Shown in pieces: positions 1 through 6,861 of a DNA stretch of 13,170 nt; position 1 is the stretch's first letter, and the number at the start of each line of letters is the position of its first letter. Both the position numbers and the translations under genes were made by a program. This DNA is from Clostridium sp. CAG:253 (GTDB lineage: Bacteria; Bacillota; Clostridia; Lachnospirales; Lachnospiraceae): positions 69,771 to 82,940 of the forward strand of contig FR887307.1 in the NCBI GenBank assembly GCA_000436755.1, in the 5' to 3' direction. The notes beneath the pieces are model-generated. The model was not told the DNA's origin. It saw nothing but the letters and a program-made list of their open reading frames with translations, and did not search any database.

Positions 1-43
1 AGAAATTATATATTTTATATTTTTTTAGAAAGGGAGTGAGCCT

Positions 44-853
44 ATGCGAATCGAAAAAATAAATGACAACCAAATCCGTTGTACACTCAATAAAAAAGAT
101 TTATCCGACAGAGAACTTCGTATCAGCGAACTGGCATACGGAACAGATAAAGCCAAGGCTCTATTTCGTGACATGGTGCAGCAGGCATCATATGAATTCG
201 GTTTTGATGCGGAAAATATCCCACTTATGATAGAAGCTATTCCTATGTATCCGGACACCCTGGTCTTACTTATAACCAAAGTTGAAGATCCGGATGAACT
301 TGATACAAGATTTTCAACATTTTCTGAGGATCCGGACAGTTCTTCATATGAACAGGTCGGAGAATATACATTTGACGATGATGACGAATATGACGACGAT
401 GATGATATTTACGAACTCGCCGGCAGCTTAACCTCAGAAGCAGATGACGAGCCGATACCTTTTACTCCTACATCTTCATATGATGAAAACACTGATTTTA
501 TTTCGCTCTCTGAAGCTTTGAGCAAAGAACCACGTCCAAAGACAATGTCTAAAAACACGTCATCAAACAATGCTAAAATCTTTTCTTTCGACTCATTAAA
601 CAATGTATCGGAATTTGCAGCCAATATATGCCATCTGTATAAAAGTGCAAATACATTGTATAAAAATGACAAAACTGAAAATTATATACTTATAATGCAG
701 CAAGGTGAGCTTTCACCGGAATCTTTCAATAAGATTTGCAACTTAGCAAGTGAGTATGGTACACAGCAGAAAAACACTTCTGCAAGTATATCTTATTATG
801 AAGAACATTTTGAACCTCTCATCAGATATGATGCATTACAAAAACTTGCATAA
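44..853 (+). CDS. mecA: MecA-family adaptor protein for ClpC/ClpP proteolysis
   Basis: MecA proteins are cytoplasmic adaptors that deliver substrates to the ClpCP protease; in Bacillus subtilis the classic target is the competence factor ComK. The N-terminal substrate-binding domain (about residues 1-85) opens with MRIEKINDNQIRCTL and contains the family pattern DLSDRELRISELAYGTDKAKALF. The C-terminal Clp-binding domain (about 178-269) includes a FDSLNNVSEFA stretch and ends in a YYEEHFEPLIRYDALQKLA-like tail. The two domains are joined by a long linker (about 90-175) with an almost pure aspartate run at residues 111-121. At 269 residues the protein is about 50 longer than B. subtilis MecA (218), and the excess lies in this linker. 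The start is supported by AAGGGAGTGA at 29-38. The gene stands alone; the next gene has its own promoter. The family call is secure, but its substrates in this organism are unknown. Confidence 0.92.
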   Translation: MRIEKINDNQIRCTLNKKDLSDRELRISELAYGTDKAKALFRDMVQQASYEFGFDAENIPLMIEAIPMYPDTLVLLITKVEDPDELDTRFSTFSEDPDSSSYEQVGEYTFDDDDEYDDDDDIYELAGSLTSEADDEPIPFTPTSSYDENTDFISLSEALSKEPRPKTMSKNTSSNNAKIFSFDSLNNVSEFAANICHLYKSANTLYKNDKTENYILIMQQGELSPESFNKICNLASEYGTQQKNTSASISYYEEHFEPLIRYDALQKLA

Positions 854-929
854 ATTATATGGTATTTTAAGCCTACCTAAAGTTCAGTCAAACTAACCAT
901 TTTTCCTTTATTTTCAGTGCTTTCAGGGG

Positions 930-958
930 TTGCCAAAAAGAATTTTCTGCGTTATAAT
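930..958 (+). promoter_or_regulatory. Sigma-A-type promoter of the ferredoxin gene
   Basis: TTGCCA (930-935) and a perfect TATAAT (953-958) are separated by 17 bp. The predicted transcription start is near 965, giving a leader of about 30 nt before the ferredoxin ATG at 996. It lies in the 142-bp gap after mecA, which contains no convincing terminator for mecA. Confidence 0.8.
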
Positions 959-995
959 GAATGCACAAAATCAATAATAAGGGAGGACAATTAAA

Positions 996-1166
996 ATGGC
1001 ATATGTAATTAGTGATGATTGTGTTAGTTGTGGAGCTTGTGCTGGCGGATGTCCAGTAGGCGCTATTTCTGAAGGAGATGCTCATTACCAGATCGATGCA
1101 GATACATGTATCGAGTGTGGTGCTTGTGCAGGAACATGCCCTTCAGGTGCTATTTCACAGGAGTAA
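996..1166 (+). CDS. Small 2[4Fe-4S] clostridial-type ferredoxin
   Basis: This is a 56-residue low-potential electron carrier of the cytoplasm. It would serve enzymes such as pyruvate:ferredoxin oxidoreductase, hydrogenase or Rnf, although no such partner lies in the window. Translation gives two copies of the cluster motif CxxCxxCxxxCP. The first uses C9, C12, C15 and C19 (CVSCGACAGGCP). The second uses C38, C41, C44 and C48 (CIECGACAGTCP). The two halves are clear internal repeats, each ending in a GAIS-type sequence, as in classical clostridial ferredoxins of 55-60 residues. AAGGGAGG at 979-986, 9 nt before the ATG, supports the start. It has its own strong promoter and is followed by a hairpin terminator, so it is probably monocistronic and highly expressed. 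The identity is very secure; the specific redox partner is unknown. Confidence 0.95.
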   Translation: MAYVISDDCVSCGACAGGCPVGAISEGDAHYQIDADTCIECGACAGTCPSGAISQE

Positions 1167-1189
1167 TTTAATTAGGATTTTATTTCCTA

Positions 1190-1218
1190 TTGACGATTTT
1201 TTTTACTTTATGTAAAAT
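1190..1218 (+). promoter_or_regulatory. Sigma-A-type promoter for the DUF1858 gene
   Basis: TTGACG (1190-1195) and TAAAAT (1213-1218) have a 17-bp spacer. The predicted start near 1225 lies inside the left arm of the ferredoxin terminator hairpin, and the leader to the ATG at 1300 would be about 75 nt. It explains how DUF1858 can be expressed despite the terminator in front of it. Confidence 0.6.
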
Positions 1219-1270
1219 AAAGCTGCTGATAAAGGAGTTTTTCTCCTGTACAGTGGCTTTTTCGTTTTTA
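1219..1270 (+). terminator. Intrinsic terminator of the ferredoxin gene
   Basis: The outer stem pairs 1219-1228 (AAAGCTGCTG) with 1251-1260 (CAGTGGCTTT), including two G-T pairs. The inner stem pairs AGGAG (1233-1237) with CTCCT (1243-1247) around a T-rich loop. A T-rich tail TTTTTCGTTTTT follows. The hairpin begins directly after the -10 box of the next promoter. Confidence 0.75.
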
Positions 1271-1299
1271 ATTTATTTTTTCAAAGGAGAGCAGATATT

Positions 1300-1506
1300 A
1301 TGACAGAAAGAATTTCTAAAGATATGATAATTGCTGACATGCTTAAAATAGATGCGGGCATCGCAGCTATACTTATGGCATCAGGTATGCACTGCATCGG
1401 CTGCCCATCAGCTCAGGGAGAATCACTTGAGGAAGCAGCTATGGTTCACGGTCTTAACGCCGACGAACTTGTTGCTAATGTAAACGATTATCTCTCAAAG
1501 AAATAA
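1300..1506 (+). CDS. DUF1858 domain protein (putative redox-active CxxC protein)
   Basis: This 68-residue cytoplasmic protein consists of a single DUF1858 domain, the family also described as hybrid-cluster-protein-associated redox disulfide domain. Visible hallmarks are the N-terminal ISKDMIIADMLKIDAGIAAIL stretch, the central GMHCIGCPSAQGESLEEAA segment with C32 and C35 in a CxxC arrangement, and the C-terminal LNADELVANVNDYL helix. The two cysteines could form a redox disulfide or bind a metal or cluster; which one is not established for the family. AAAGGAGAG at about 1283-1291 supports the start. It follows a ferredoxin gene on the same strand, which suits a redox role, but no hybrid cluster protein gene is present here. 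It appears to have its own promoter and ends in a strong bidirectional terminator. The domain call is firm; the biochemical function is unknown. Confidence 0.88.
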   Translation: MTERISKDMIIADMLKIDAGIAAILMASGMHCIGCPSAQGESLEEAAMVHGLNADELVANVNDYLSKK

Positions 1507-1527
1507 TTGCTGATATTTTTTATCATT

Positions 1528-1586
1528 AAATAAAACAGAAGGTCATACATCGGTATCAAACCAACATATGACCTTCTGTTTTATTT
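1528..1586. terminator. Bidirectional intrinsic terminator between DUF1858 and the sugar operon
   Basis: A perfect 20-bp inverted repeat pairs 1528-1547 with 1567-1586 around a 19-nt loop. The core is CAGAAGGTCATA and its complement, flanked by AAATAAAA/TTTTATTT so that each strand ends the hairpin with a T-rich run. It serves the two convergent transcripts. The right arm includes the stop codon (1581-1583) and last lysine codon of the fructokinase gene. Confidence 0.9.
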
Positions 1587-2546
1587 ATAATTATTCAAGA
1601 ACGAAATCACATCATTCCTTTGAGGCATCACCTTTAAAGCTCCTTTTTTTGTCGTAATTATAGACGATGCTGCACTAGCAAATTCAAGCATACTTGAAAC
1701 ATCACTTTTTGTCAGATTATCCAGTCCTTTTTCAAGAACACTATTTAAAATACATGCCATAAATGTATCTCCAGCTCCAGTCGTTTCTACTGTATCCTTT
1801 CTTACAAATGCATCTGCAAAAAAGCTTTTTCCCTTATAATATGCAGTGCTTCCATTTTTTCCTTTTGTGGCACAAAACAGTGCCGGTTCATATTTTTCAA
1901 AAATCTTGTGAACACCTGCATCAATATCTTTTTCTCCGGTCAAAAACTGTATTTCATCATCTGATATTTTTAAAACATCACATTTACTTATACCATACCA
2001 CATCTGTTCTTTTGCCTTTTCAAAATCATCCCAAAGAGGTGGTCGAAAATTTGGATCAAATGAAATCACTGCCCCCATACTTTTTGACTTTTCTACCGCA
2101 TATTTTGTTGTCTCTGCGATTTTTTCTTCTGTCATTGAAAGTGTACCAAAATGAAAGATTTTGGTATTTTCCAGTAAACTTTCATTTATTTCATTTTTTC
2201 TAAGCATCATATCGGCTCCGGGATTGCGATAAAATGAAAAGTCCCTGTCACCGTCTTCTTTTGTATGTACAAATGCAAGCGTAGTATGAATGTCGTCATC
2301 AAAAATCACATTATCTGTATTTATTCCCTGTTCACTAACGACATCTCTAAGCATTCTTCCAAAATTGTCATTGCCAACTTTTCCTATAAAAGCAGTTTTC
2401 TTACCAAGTCTCTGTAACATTGACAACACATTGCATGGAGCTCCTCCCGGATTTGCCTCAAGTATCGTATTTCCTTGTCCACTCATACCATTTTCAGTAA
2501 AATCTACAAGCAACTCTCCTAAAGCGACCACATCAAACTTTTGCAT
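1581..2546 (-). CDS. scrK: Fructokinase, PfkB/ribokinase family
   Basis: This cytoplasmic sugar kinase probably phosphorylates fructose released by the GH32 enzyme encoded just upstream, feeding fructose 6-phosphate into glycolysis. The length of 321 residues is usual for PfkB-family fructokinases. The N-terminal part carries ALGELLVDF and the substrate-binding NPGGAPCNV segment (32-40), followed by LGKKTAFIGKVGNDNFG (PfkB signature 1). The C-terminal signature DTVETTGAGDTFMA (251-264) holds the anion hole and catalytic base D260. The start is set by AGGGAGG in the phase TAGGGAGG at 2552-2560, where the first bases are the stop codon of the GH32 gene. The 11-nt gap and shared site suggest translational coupling. 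It is the last gene of the operon. Fructose specificity is inferred from neighbours; other hexoses or 2-keto-3-deoxygluconate cannot be excluded from sequence alone. Confidence 0.9.
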   Translation of the reverse strand: MQKFDVVALGELLVDFTENGMSGQGNTILEANPGGAPCNVLSMLQRLGKKTAFIGKVGNDNFGRMLRDVVSEQGINTDNVIFDDDIHTTLAFVHTKEDGDRDFSFYRNPGADMMLRKNEINESLLENTKIFHFGTLSMTEEKIAETTKYAVEKSKSMGAVISFDPNFRPPLWDDFEKAKEQMWYGISKCDVLKISDDEIQFLTGEKDIDAGVHKIFEKYEPALFCATKGKNGSTAYYKGKSFFADAFVRKDTVETTGAGDTFMACILNSVLEKGLDNLTKSDVSSMLEFASAASSIITTKKGALKVMPQRNDVISFLNNYK

Positions 2547-2557
2547 TAAAAACCTCC

Positions 2558-4012
2558 CTATCTGACAAATATGCCATGTTTTTCGATATCTATAACTGTA
2601 TCCCCGTCACATTCAAAACTTATCCCATCTGCATCAAGCGGTGTATAATAAGTCATGCTAAGTACCTGTGAACCGTCATTTATAAATATTTCTGCAGAAT
2701 ATTTATCCAAAATAAAACGAAGTTTCAAGCTTTCTTTTGGATATCTTAATCTGACTTTTCTAACCCCTATTGTATCACGATTCATTCCCGAATACAGCCT
2801 GTTTATTTCAAGTTCTTTTTTCACGTTATTATAGATAAGCCACGAACGAAATCTTTCATTTTCTGCAAAACATATCTTAAACTCGTCAAAATCTCCATCA
2901 GCAATTTCAACCGTCATATCAAGCATGCGGCCATTTATTCCCTGAAAGCCTGTTTTTTCATGTACTTTCTGACCTTTATAATAAACATCATCTGTATAAT
3001 ATTCTGCTATCTCCCTTACAGGACTCTGCACGATTCTTCCGTCGGCAAAAGTCAACTCTCTTGGAATCGTCATCATACATGACCACTTCTGAGTAACCGG
3101 TCTTATATTTGAATCCCATGACTGCATCCACCCTATCATCACCCTTCTTCCATCAGGTGTAAGCGTAGTCTGTGGTGCGTAAAAATCAATTCCGTCATCG
3201 AGTGCATAGACTTCATCATAATTGAATTTATGCTGTTTCCGGTCATAATCACCTATAAAACACACTGAATTATTTCCATTATGAAACTCTTCATCTGCAC
3301 ACATGTCCTGTGGAGATGCTATAAGTACGTGTCTTTTGTCCAGCTCAAAGAAATCAGGACACTCCCACATTGTTCCATATTTTCCTGTATTATCTTCTGC
3401 CAATACAGAAACATATTTCCAGTCATACATATTTTCCGAATAAAACAATACTACATGTGGTTTTCCGTCAGATGTTTTATTTCCGGCAACAAGATAATAT
3501 CCGTCATCCTCTTTCCATACTTTAGGATCCCTAAAATGCTCACGGCTGAAATTTTCAGGCATCATATCCCCTGTAATCACCGGATTTTTTTCTATTTTTT
3601 TGTATGATTTTCCATCACCTAAAGCAATGCACTGATTCTGAAATTCCTGTCTTTCTCCATTTATTTCTTCATGAGATACTCCCGTATATACTAACATATG
3701 TCCTTTATCAGTCGCTATTGCCGAACCTGAAAAACATCCGTCAACATCATAATCCATATCGGGTGCCAGTGCGACCGGGCAATATTCCCACTTTATCAGA
3801 TCACTGCTTACACAATGTCCCCAATGCATAGGTCCCCACTCCTTACCATAGGGATGAAACTGATAAAACAAATGTGCCTTCCCGTTATAATACGAAAAAC
3901 CATTCGGATCATTTATCCAGCCGATTTGTGGTGCAACATGAAACTCTGGCAATTCTTTACTGCTCAATTTATTTTTTTCTATATATGCATCTGCTTTTTT
4001 TAACTTATCCAT
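2558..4012 (-). CDS. scrB: GH32 beta-fructosidase (sucrose / sucrose-6-phosphate hydrolase type)
   Basis: This glycoside hydrolase family 32 enzyme cleaves terminal beta-fructosyl bonds in sucrose, sucrose 6-phosphate or short fructo-oligosaccharides (family names include scrB and sacA). The five-bladed propeller carries all three catalytic acids: the nucleophile D35 in GWINDPNG (31-38), the transition-state stabiliser D162 in FRDPKVW (160-166), and the acid/base E217 in WECPDFF (216-222). A C-terminal beta-sandwich (about 340-484) follows. There is no signal peptide, so it acts in the cytoplasm, and 484 residues is typical for intracellular GH32. Because the operon encodes an ABC importer and no PTS permease, the substrate probably arrives unphosphorylated, favouring sucrose or kestose-type sugars over sucrose 6-phosphate. 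A modest TGAGG site (4018-4022) precedes the ATG, and the gap to the ATPase gene is 26 nt. Family is certain; the exact substrate is inferred. Confidence 0.93.
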   Translation of the reverse strand: MDKLKKADAYIEKNKLSSKELPEFHVAPQIGWINDPNGFSYYNGKAHLFYQFHPYGKEWGPMHWGHCVSSDLIKWEYCPVALAPDMDYDVDGCFSGSAIATDKGHMLVYTGVSHEEINGERQEFQNQCIALGDGKSYKKIEKNPVITGDMMPENFSREHFRDPKVWKEDDGYYLVAGNKTSDGKPHVVLFYSENMYDWKYVSVLAEDNTGKYGTMWECPDFFELDKRHVLIASPQDMCADEEFHNGNNSVCFIGDYDRKQHKFNYDEVYALDDGIDFYAPQTTLTPDGRRVMIGWMQSWDSNIRPVTQKWSCMMTIPRELTFADGRIVQSPVREIAEYYTDDVYYKGQKVHEKTGFQGINGRMLDMTVEIADGDFDEFKICFAENERFRSWLIYNNVKKELEINRLYSGMNRDTIGVRKVRLRYPKESLKLRFILDKYSAEIFINDGSQVLSMTYYTPLDADGISFECDGDTVIDIEKHGIFVR

Positions 4013-4038
4013 AAATACCTCATTTCTATTTTAATTAT

Positions 4039-5133
4039 TTAAATGCTTATTGCCTCTTCTGTTGCGATATCAAAGAAATGTATCCTGTGAGGCACGAAAA
4101 CAAATTCTACCTCTTCACCGACACCTGCAACCTCATATTTTGAAACTCTGGCAACAGAAGATGTACCACCAAATTCAAAATAGAGATTATTTTCATTTCC
4201 CATGATCTCCGTATTTTCAATTACCGCTTTCTGTCTATTTTCTTTAAATACATCAATATTCTGAGGATCAAATTTAATGTCTTCTCCTCTTATTCCAAGA
4301 ATAACTTCTTTACGATTTTTTAATTTATCCGATATCTCTTCATTTACACTAATGCTGTTTCCATCGGCAAATGTAATTTTATTTCCATCGACCTTGACAT
4401 TATAGAAATTCATCTGAGGTGAACCTATAAATCCGGCTACAAATTTATTTACAGGATGTTCATAAAGATCCATAGGTTTTCCAATCTGCTGTACAACACC
4501 GTCTTTCATGATGACTATCCTGTCTGCCATAGTCATTGCTTCAACTTGATCATGTGTTACATAAATCGTCGTACTTCCGAGATTTCTATGAAGCTTGCTT
4601 ATCTCATTTCTCATGCTGACACGAAGTTTGGCATCAAGATTTGAAAGCGGCTCATCCATAAGAAATACTTTCTGATCCTTTACAATTGCACGACCTAAGG
4701 CAACCCTTTGTCTCTGACCTCCCGACAGATTTTTAGGTTTGCGGTAGCGGTACTCTGAAAGCCCCAGAATATCTATTGCCCAGTCTACCTTTTTCTTTAT
4801 TTCTTTTGCCGGCACTTTCATATTTTTAAGACCATAGCTTATATTTTTTTCTACAGTCATATGAGGATATAGCGCATAATTCTGAAATACCATTGAAATA
4901 CCTCTGTCTCTTGGCGCAACCTCATTCATCTTCTTTCCATCAATATAAAGCTCTCCGCTTGTGATTTCTTCAAATCCTGCAATCATACGCAATGTAGTTG
5001 ATTTTCCACATCCTGATGGTCCTACAAATGCTATAAACTCTTTTTCATCTATTTTAAGATTAAAATCTGTTACTGCTTTTTTATTTGTATTTGCATATTC
5101 TTTACAAACATTCTTTAATTCTATAAAACTCAT
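4039..5133 (-). CDS. msmK: Sugar ABC transporter ATPase, MsmK/MalK/UgpC type
   Basis: This ATPase drives sugar import through the two permeases encoded directly upstream. All nucleotide-binding elements are intact: Walker A GPSGCGKST (38-46), Q-loop Q84 in VFQNYALYP, signature LSGGQRQR (136-143), Walker B VFLMDEP (156-162), D-loop SNLD and H-loop H194 in YVTHDQ. The C-terminal third (about 235-364), with GFIGSPQMNF and GIRGEDIKF, is the TOBE/OB regulatory region of MalK-like proteins. The length of 364 residues is normal. The Shine-Dalgarno sequence AAGGAGGG (5140-5147) lies inside the last codons of the upstream permease, and only 2 nt separate that stop from this ATG, so the two are translationally coupled. 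Many gut Firmicutes share one unlinked MsmK among several sugar importers; here the ATPase is local. It could still serve other importers. Confidence 0.95.
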   Translation of the reverse strand: MSFIELKNVCKEYANTNKKAVTDFNLKIDEKEFIAFVGPSGCGKSTTLRMIAGFEEITSGELYIDGKKMNEVAPRDRGISMVFQNYALYPHMTVEKNISYGLKNMKVPAKEIKKKVDWAIDILGLSEYRYRKPKNLSGGQRQRVALGRAIVKDQKVFLMDEPLSNLDAKLRVSMRNEISKLHRNLGSTTIYVTHDQVEAMTMADRIVIMKDGVVQQIGKPMDLYEHPVNKFVAGFIGSPQMNFYNVKVDGNKITFADGNSISVNEEISDKLKNRKEVILGIRGEDIKFDPQNIDVFKENRQKAVIENTEIMGNENNLYFEFGGTSSVARVSKYEVAGVGEEVEFVFVPHRIHFFDIATEEAISI

Positions 5134-5135
5134 AA

Positions 5136-5987
5136 TCAGCCCTCCTTAGAACCTGTAGACACAACGCCTTCAACAATCTGTTTTGAAAATAATGAATAAA
5201 TTATAATGACAGGTATTGTTATCATCGTGATAACTGCCAATGTCTGTCCCATCGTCGTATTGTCATTTGATGTTATTGCATTTAATCCGATTTGAGCTGT
5301 AAGCAGATCACTTGATGTAAATACAAGTGATGGCCACAGATAATCATTCCATACATTCAAAAATGTAAATACACTGACAGTTGCAACAACACTCTTTGAC
5401 ATCGGTAATACCATAGTGAAAAAATATTTTACCGGACTGCAAAAGTCAAGCTGTGCAGCCTCATAAACATCATCCGGCAGACTTATAAACACCTGTCTGA
5501 ACAAGAATATGTTAAATGGATTAACTATCATAGGAAGTACATATCCTATCACCGTATTAAGTAATCCAAGCTTTGCTATAAAAAGAAAATGTATGGTAAT
5601 GATTGTCTCCATAGGAACTATCATTAAAAGCATTATTATAAGAAGCCATCTCTCTTTAAAAGGAAAATTTATCTTTGCAAGAGCGTATCCTGCAAGTCCG
5701 TTTACAATAATTCCAAGTATTATTAAAACTGCCGCATAAAATAAAGTATTCAACATGTAATGAATAAAACTTGTATTTGTCAGTATCGATATGTAATTAT
5801 CAAAAAAGTTTCCATTAAGTGCAGGCGGTATAAATGCCGCAATCGAATTCATATCCTTTGTTATCGCTGCATCCGGCTTAAATGAATTTGCGATCATCCA
5901 GATAACAGGGAAAAGGAAGAACAATGACATTACTATCATTACCGCCGCAATAATCCAGTTAATTGTTTTTTGTTTTCTTGTCAGCAT
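5136..5987 (-). CDS. Sugar ABC transporter permease, MalG/LacG family
   Basis: This is the second integral membrane subunit of the oligosaccharide importer. It is 283 residues long with about six transmembrane helices (near 12-34, 80-104, 114-138, 145-165, 198-218 and 250-268). The cytoplasmic EAA loop that contacts the ATPase is at 177-195, reading YEAAQLDFCSP and ending in VLP. At the usually conserved glycine of the EAAxxxG pattern there is phenylalanine (F182). The start overlaps the end of the MalF-type gene by 29 nt. It is supported by AAGGAGGG at 5996-6003, which lies inside the KEG codons of that upstream gene, so translation is coupled. The gene order binding protein, MalF-type, MalG-type, ATPase matches Msm-type raffinose/sucrose/fructo-oligosaccharide importers. 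Family is clear; transported sugar is inferred from the linked GH32 and fructokinase genes. Confidence 0.92.
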   Translation of the reverse strand: MLTRKQKTINWIIAAVMIVMSLFFLFPVIWMIANSFKPDAAITKDMNSIAAFIPPALNGNFFDNYISILTNTSFIHYMLNTLFYAAVLIILGIIVNGLAGYALAKINFPFKERWLLIIMLLMIVPMETIITIHFLFIAKLGLLNTVIGYVLPMIVNPFNIFLFRQVFISLPDDVYEAAQLDFCSPVKYFFTMVLPMSKSVVATVSVFTFLNVWNDYLWPSLVFTSSDLLTAQIGLNAITSNDNTTMGQTLAVITMITIPVIIIYSLFSKQIVEGVVSTGSKEG

Positions 5988-6861
5988 GTTTTTTTCCCTC
6001 CTTATCTTTGGTCAAAATAGTCTGTATGACTGTAAGTATCATGACAAAGAATGCAAATACTATAGCCATCGTGGACGCAAGACCGATTTCCCAGTTTACC
6101 GTACCTGTTTCATAAATGTCATATACCATTGTATATGTTGAATGTGACGGTCCGCCTCCTGTCATAACCATCGGCTGGACTAACATTCTAAATGCTCCAA
6201 TCGTAATTGTTATAAATACAAAAATACAAAGAGGTTTTAATTCAGGTAATGTAATGTCCTTAAATTTCTGCCATCCGCTGGCATGATCCATCTCTGCTGC
6301 CTCATAAAGTGCAGGATTTATAGCCTGTAAGCCTCCCAAAAATATTATCATCTGATAACCTACACCCTGCCATGCACTCATAACAGCGATTGACGGAAGT
6401 GCCTGTGATGCACTGTTTATAAATGGCTGTGCATTTATTCCAATATGCGCAAGAAGTGAATTTAAGATTCCTTCCGGACTATATATCTGAACCCATAAAG
6501 TAGACACTACGGCAAGTGACATTACTACCGGTATAAAAAATGCCACTTTAAAATATGTCTTGCAATGCGTGACTTTATTTATGAGTAATGCAAGTCCCAA
6601 TGCACCTAACCCCTGTAATGGTACTATTATCACAACAAACTTAACAGTATTTCCAAAAGCCTGTTTGAAATCATCGTCTTTAAATACCTGAAAATAATTT
6701 TCAAGACCTACAAAATGTGTCAACCCCGGATTTAATGCAAAAAAGTCCGTAAAACTGAATACAAGTGTCAGGATCATCGGTATAAACAGAAATACTGTAA
6801 GAAGTACCAATGCCGGACCAAAAAATGCCATTCCTAATATTGATTCTGATTTTTTCTTCAT
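5959..6861 (-). CDS. Sugar ABC transporter permease, MalF/LacF/UgpA family
   Basis: This is the first integral membrane subunit of the importer. It has 300 residues with about six transmembrane helices (near 10-38, 72-95, 104-126, 157-180, 212-232 and 265-287) and a lysine-rich cytoplasmic tail. The EAA loop at 187-206 reads YEAAEMDHASGWQKF and ends in TLPELKP; histidine (H193) replaces the usual EAAxxxG glycine, as phenylalanine does in the partner permease. The start codon overlaps the stop of the binding-protein gene in an ATGA arrangement. No Shine-Dalgarno sequence is visible upstream (the sequence before the ATG is ACATATAAAAA), so translation probably depends on termination-reinitiation. 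That would keep permease levels below those of the binding protein. The next methionine (M11) is an alternative start with an adjacent AGGA. The family assignment is secure. Confidence 0.92.
   Translation of the reverse strand: MKKKSESILGMAFFGPALVLLTVFLFIPMILTLVFSFTDFFALNPGLTHFVGLENYFQVFKDDDFKQAFGNTVKFVVIIVPLQGLGALGLALLINKVTHCKTYFKVAFFIPVVMSLAVVSTLWVQIYSPEGILNSLLAHIGINAQPFINSASQALPSIAVMSAWQGVGYQMIIFLGGLQAINPALYEAAEMDHASGWQKFKDITLPELKPLCIFVFITITIGAFRMLVQPMVMTGGGPSHSTYTMVYDIYETGTVNWEIGLASTMAIVFAFFVMILTVIQTILTKDKEGKKHADKKTKNN

Noticed and set aside
888..1085. Minus-strand open frame across the ferredoxin promoter and 5' half.
   Set aside because: It is the shadow of the ferredoxin gene, whose two cysteine cluster motifs on the plus strand are unmistakable.
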